Assembly: GCA_030665925.1 (NCBI GenBank)
Contig: DAOUYX010000076.1
Span: 1 to 7,134, forward strand
Length of the DNA stretch: 7,134 bases
Origin: Methanosarcinales archaeon
GTDB lineage: Archaea; Halobacteriota; Syntropharchaeia; Alkanophagales; Methanospirareceae
Direction: 5' to 3'
Shown piece after piece: positions 4,824 through 7,134 of the stretch. The notes below the pieces were generated by a model, which was not told the DNA's origin, made no database searches, and worked only from the letters and a program-made list of their open reading frames with translations. Position 1 is the first letter of the stretch. Every line of letters starts with the position of its first letter. Both the position numbers and the translations under genes were made by a program.

Positions 4824-6605
4824 CTCGTGTTTTACTATCTTCTTGCCTATGTGCACGGAGACCGCGCATCCCAGGCACGGATCGAAGCTCCTTATGGTTC
4901 GCACGATGTCAATGCCTTTCCAACCCGCAGCGTCTCCTGTTTCGGTTATTGGCGAGTGGATAAGTGCCTCTTCGTACGGTCCGGGGTTCTCTTCCGGGTC
5001 TCTGCCTGATGCGTTCCAGGTCGTCGGTGCCTGATATTGGTAGTTGTAAATGACGCCTTTCTTCATCACGCACCAGTGCTGACAAGAGCCACGCATCGCT
5101 TCATTTGCACCGAAGCCTATGCCCTCTTCTGGCTTCTCGTACCGTGTCCATACCGCCGTCTTGCCCGCCTTCATGAGGTCTAAGGCTTTCATCACCTTTT
5201 CCAACATGCAGCACGCGGAGTACGCATTGTAATATGCCCGCGCTCTTACCCTTTCTATTGCATTGGGCTTCGCCGGGATCTTCCACTCGAACTCCATCGC
5301 ATCCGCACACTTGAATCCGGGGATCAGCGCTGCTGGCAGTTCGAACTTGAGGCTATTTCCCGTGGACGCGGGGACGATTCCCGCCTTCGCCGTTACCCAC
5401 ATTCGCGCCAGCGGTCCGAGTTCGACCACGTGATTCTTACCGTCACCCTTCCAGTTCCACCATCTTGGTGACGTTACCCAGGTATATTTAGAGTCCCATT
5501 TAGCATACTCACCCGGCTTCGGGAGTGTGCGCTTGTTCCAGGGGTGCTCCAATGCGATCTTATTGCCCGCTGGGTCTGTTTCAACTTCCTGCTGCCACTG
5601 ATCAGAGTACCAGCCCCTGCCGATGAACTCACGAACTCCTACATTCTGCTCGATGAGGTCCGTGGTAACGAGTTCACCATTCAAAATAACTCCTGGTGAC
5701 ACCATTCTCTTACGAGCCCAGTCGGTCATCTCCCCGTAGTTCGCGGAATACGCTTCCGGGTCGTCATAAGCGCCTACGGAGTAGAGATTCTTCTCTCTCG
5801 CACCTACGTCCTCATAGCCCTGCGCGAGCACGAAATCGAGTAGGTCGTCCGAAGCTGCGACCAGCTCCTTCGCAAAGGCAACGTTCCGCATGAGCAGCGT
5901 CAGATACGATTCGATGTCCGACGCCGAGAGATTTATCTTCGCTATTCCGCCCGGGACAAATGAGTGCACGTGTGGGTGCTTCGCACCGAATATTGCAGCC
6001 ATGTTGTGCGCCGTTTTTTGCACTAAAAGAGATCGCAGGTAAAGCTCGCCCGCCAGCGGGTTGAGTCCCGTCATAATGTCCGCAATGGTCGCAAAGCCGT
6101 GAACGCCGCTTCGCTCCGCCTTCTTGTTCTGCGCCTCTTCCCACCATCCGGCGTTGAATTTCTTCATCGCCACTTCACTGTAATCCGGTCCTTCAAGATT
6201 GATAACGCCAAGTTCTGAATCGTACAGTTGCTCCGCACCGTGAACGAAGTCTCTAAGAGTAACACCCATAGGTGGCGGTGTCACTCCGTACGCCTGATCA
6301 CAGGCGATAACAGACGAAAGAGCATGTGGCACTGGACAGACACCACAAGATCGCTGTGTAATCATGACCGCCTCGGATGGCTCTCTACCCACGAGGATGA
6401 TCTCAAAGCCCCTGAACATCGGGCTGTACGCGTACGCATCGCTGATCTTCCGTGCACCGGTGTCCAGCTTCGCGTGAACGCCGAGATGCCCTTCGATCCT
6501 CGTTATCGGCTCGATGGTTATCTCTCGCTCTCCCTCTGTTCCGGGCGCGGCTGCCGTCTCTCCCTCTTTCGATCCACCTACTATCTTCTCCCAGAATTTC
6601 GTCAT
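4797..6605 (-). CDS. [NiFe] hydrogenase large (catalytic) subunit, group 1-like
   Basis: Carries the Ni-Fe(CN)2CO site that splits or makes H2 and works with the upstream small subunit. Motifs: RIEGH (36-40, proton-transfer Glu38), RSCGVC (85-90, Cys87 and Cys90), AMRG (503-506, canopy Arg505) and the C-terminal DPCLGC (575-580, Cys577 and Cys580). Both Cys codons in the last motif are TGC, so it is not a selenocysteine enzyme. A tail follows Cys580, as in proteins processed by a maturation protease. Odd points: Ser583 replaces the His normally found three residues after the last Cys, and Met504 replaces the usual Pro of PRG. Residues 1-27 form a low-complexity extension. The ATG at 6605 is 1 base after the small-subunit stop and has GGGAGG 10 bases upstream. 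The physiological partner (for example a cytochrome b) is not in the window, so the subgroup is undecided. Confidence 0.95.
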   Translation of the reverse strand: MTKFWEKIVGGSKEGETAAAPGTEGEREITIEPITRIEGHLGVHAKLDTGARKISDAYAYSPMFRGFEIILVGREPSEAVMITQRSCGVCPVPHALSSVIACDQAYGVTPPPMGVTLRDFVHGAEQLYDSELGVINLEGPDYSEVAMKKFNAGWWEEAQNKKAERSGVHGFATIADIMTGLNPLAGELYLRSLLVQKTAHNMAAIFGAKHPHVHSFVPGGIAKINLSASDIESYLTLLMRNVAFAKELVAASDDLLDFVLAQGYEDVGAREKNLYSVGAYDDPEAYSANYGEMTDWARKRMVSPGVILNGELVTTDLIEQNVGVREFIGRGWYSDQWQQEVETDPAGNKIALEHPWNKRTLPKPGEYAKWDSKYTWVTSPRWWNWKGDGKNHVVELGPLARMWVTAKAGIVPASTGNSLKFELPAALIPGFKCADAMEFEWKIPAKPNAIERVRARAYYNAYSACCMLEKVMKALDLMKAGKTAVWTRYEKPEEGIGFGANEAMRGSCQHWCVMKKGVIYNYQYQAPTTWNASGRDPEENPGPYEEALIHSPITETGDAAGWKGIDIVRTIRSFDPCLGCAVSVHIGKKIVKHELLPFATPL

Positions 6606-6606
6606 C

Positions 6607-7134
6607 TTATATCGTCCTCCCTTTACGTTCCCCTTCTTTCATCGTCTCCTCTAAACCATCAACTAGCCCTGCTACCAACGGCTGCCAGTCCTCCTTATTT
6701 TCTTTGAAGTCCTCCAGTAGATTCACCACGCGTTCAAGTAGTTCAGGTACCATTGGTAGAAGCGAATCTATAACCGGTTTCAATCTCTCATACCCCATCT
6801 CCGCATGAGCCAACGTGCCCGCAATATTCTCGGTGATGAATGGCTCCGCTGGAGCTTTGGCAAAGAATGGCGATGTCGGCGGGTCGGGGAACTCTGGTTC
6901 CGTACAGCCAAAACAGGGTACTCCTGTTCCCGTACAGCCTCCGTAACCATCTACCCACGTGGTATTATTGCAGTGTGAGATGATACCCTTACACCCAAGT
7001 GCGCCGAGACAACCAGCTTCTCCAAAGTCATGGGCATCCACGCCTCCCGCGTAGTATCCGCATATCGGACATAGCTCGTGCATTGTGCTGCCGAATAGAG
7101 CCACAGGTCGGTGCCACTCGTCAAGCTCCGGAAG
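6607..7134 (-). CDS. [NiFe] hydrogenase small subunit, C-terminal part (cut by window edge)
   Basis: Electron-transfer subunit of the hydrogenase. The frame stays open to the window end (…LPELDEWHRPVALFG…), so the GTG at 7104 is internal and not a start; the N-terminal flavodoxin-like part, proximal cluster and any Tat signal lie outside. Counting from that GTG, the distal [4Fe-4S] ligands are His9, Cys12, Cys32 and Cys38. The medial cluster ligands are Cys45, Cys64 and Cys67 plus Cys57, which sits where standard group 1 enzymes have Pro, so a [4Fe-4S] rather than [3Fe-4S] medial cluster is predicted. The GVPCFGCTEPEFPD segment is typical of the family. The last 65 or so residues look helical, amphipathic and Glu/Lys-rich, with no membrane anchor as found in VhtG-type small subunits. 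Its TAA lies 1 base before the large-subunit ATG, a clear operon. Confidence 0.93.
   Translation of the reverse strand, partial: LPELDEWHRPVALFGSTMHELCPICGYYAGGVDAHDFGEAGCLGALGCKGIISHCNNTTWVDGYGGCTGTGVPCFGCTEPEFPDPPTSPFFAKAPAEPFITENIAGTLAHAEMGYERLKPVIDSLLPMVPELLERVVNLLEDFKENKEDWQPLVAGLVDGLEETMKEGERKGRTI

Noticed and set aside
4860..4886. Selenocysteine in the large-subunit DPCLGC motif
   Set aside because: The small subunit looks [NiFeSe]-like at the medial cluster, but both codons are TGC, not TGA.
4706..5034. Plus-strand frames across the protease and large-subunit ends
   Set aside because: Both sides are covered by well-conserved genes. These frames have no family features and arise from the overlap of the two real coding strands.
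6228..6808. Long plus-strand frames opposite the hydrogenase genes
   Set aside because: They are low-complexity Ser/Arg/Leu shadows of the conserved hydrogenase subunits on the minus strand, with no recognisable domain.
7102..7104. GTG as the start of the small-subunit gene
   Set aside because: The frame is open upstream to the window end and encodes LPELDEWHRP, which matches the family; the gene is simply cut.
1..7134. CRISPR array, complete insertion sequence, rRNA
   Set aside because: No regularly spaced direct repeats, transposase frame with terminal repeats, or rRNA-like sequence was found on reading through.

Overview
The window looks like a chromosomal piece of a euryarchaeon with methanogen- or methanotroph-type C1 chemistry. 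MptA (first step of tetrahydromethanopterin synthesis), an archaeal Trm1, TATA-box promoters, an elongator tRNA-Met without encoded CCA and a group 1-like [NiFe] hydrogenase fit Archaeoglobi, ANME or Syntrophoarchaeum-like lineages. This is inference from gene content, and I cannot name the taxon.

Left part (1-1198, minus strand, AT-rich): a very-short-patch-repair endonuclease gene (vsr) and a C5-cytosine methyltransferase gene (dcm-type), read in that order and overlapping slightly. Both are broken. vsr carries a one-base frameshift in an A8 run, and the conserved C-terminus continues intact in another frame up to the dcm start. dcm stops right after motif VIII, where a strongly structured non-coding sequence begins. 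That sequence resembles the 5' end of a group II intron in the same orientation.

Middle (1199-4195): trm1 (plus strand, probably leaderless), convergent to a NYN/LabA-type putative ribonuclease gene (minus) whose leader holds a long hairpin. Next come a tRNA-Met(CAU) gene and mptA, both on the minus strand; the tRNA begins 2 bases after the mptA stop. mptA shares a short AT-rich divergent promoter region with the next gene.

Right part (4278-7134): a hydrogenase maturation protease gene (plus) runs convergently into the [NiFe] hydrogenase genes (minus: small subunit, cut by the window edge, then large subunit one base later). The protease and large-subunit genes overlap tail to tail by 27 bp, and the overlap lies in the part of the large subunit expected to be clipped off by such a protease. 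The large subunit has Ser where the family normally has the processing-site His.

Most notable: the double disruption of vsr and dcm, the hydrogenase/protease tail overlap, and the unusual hydrogenase residues. No CRISPR array, complete insertion sequence or obvious new multi-gene system is visible.
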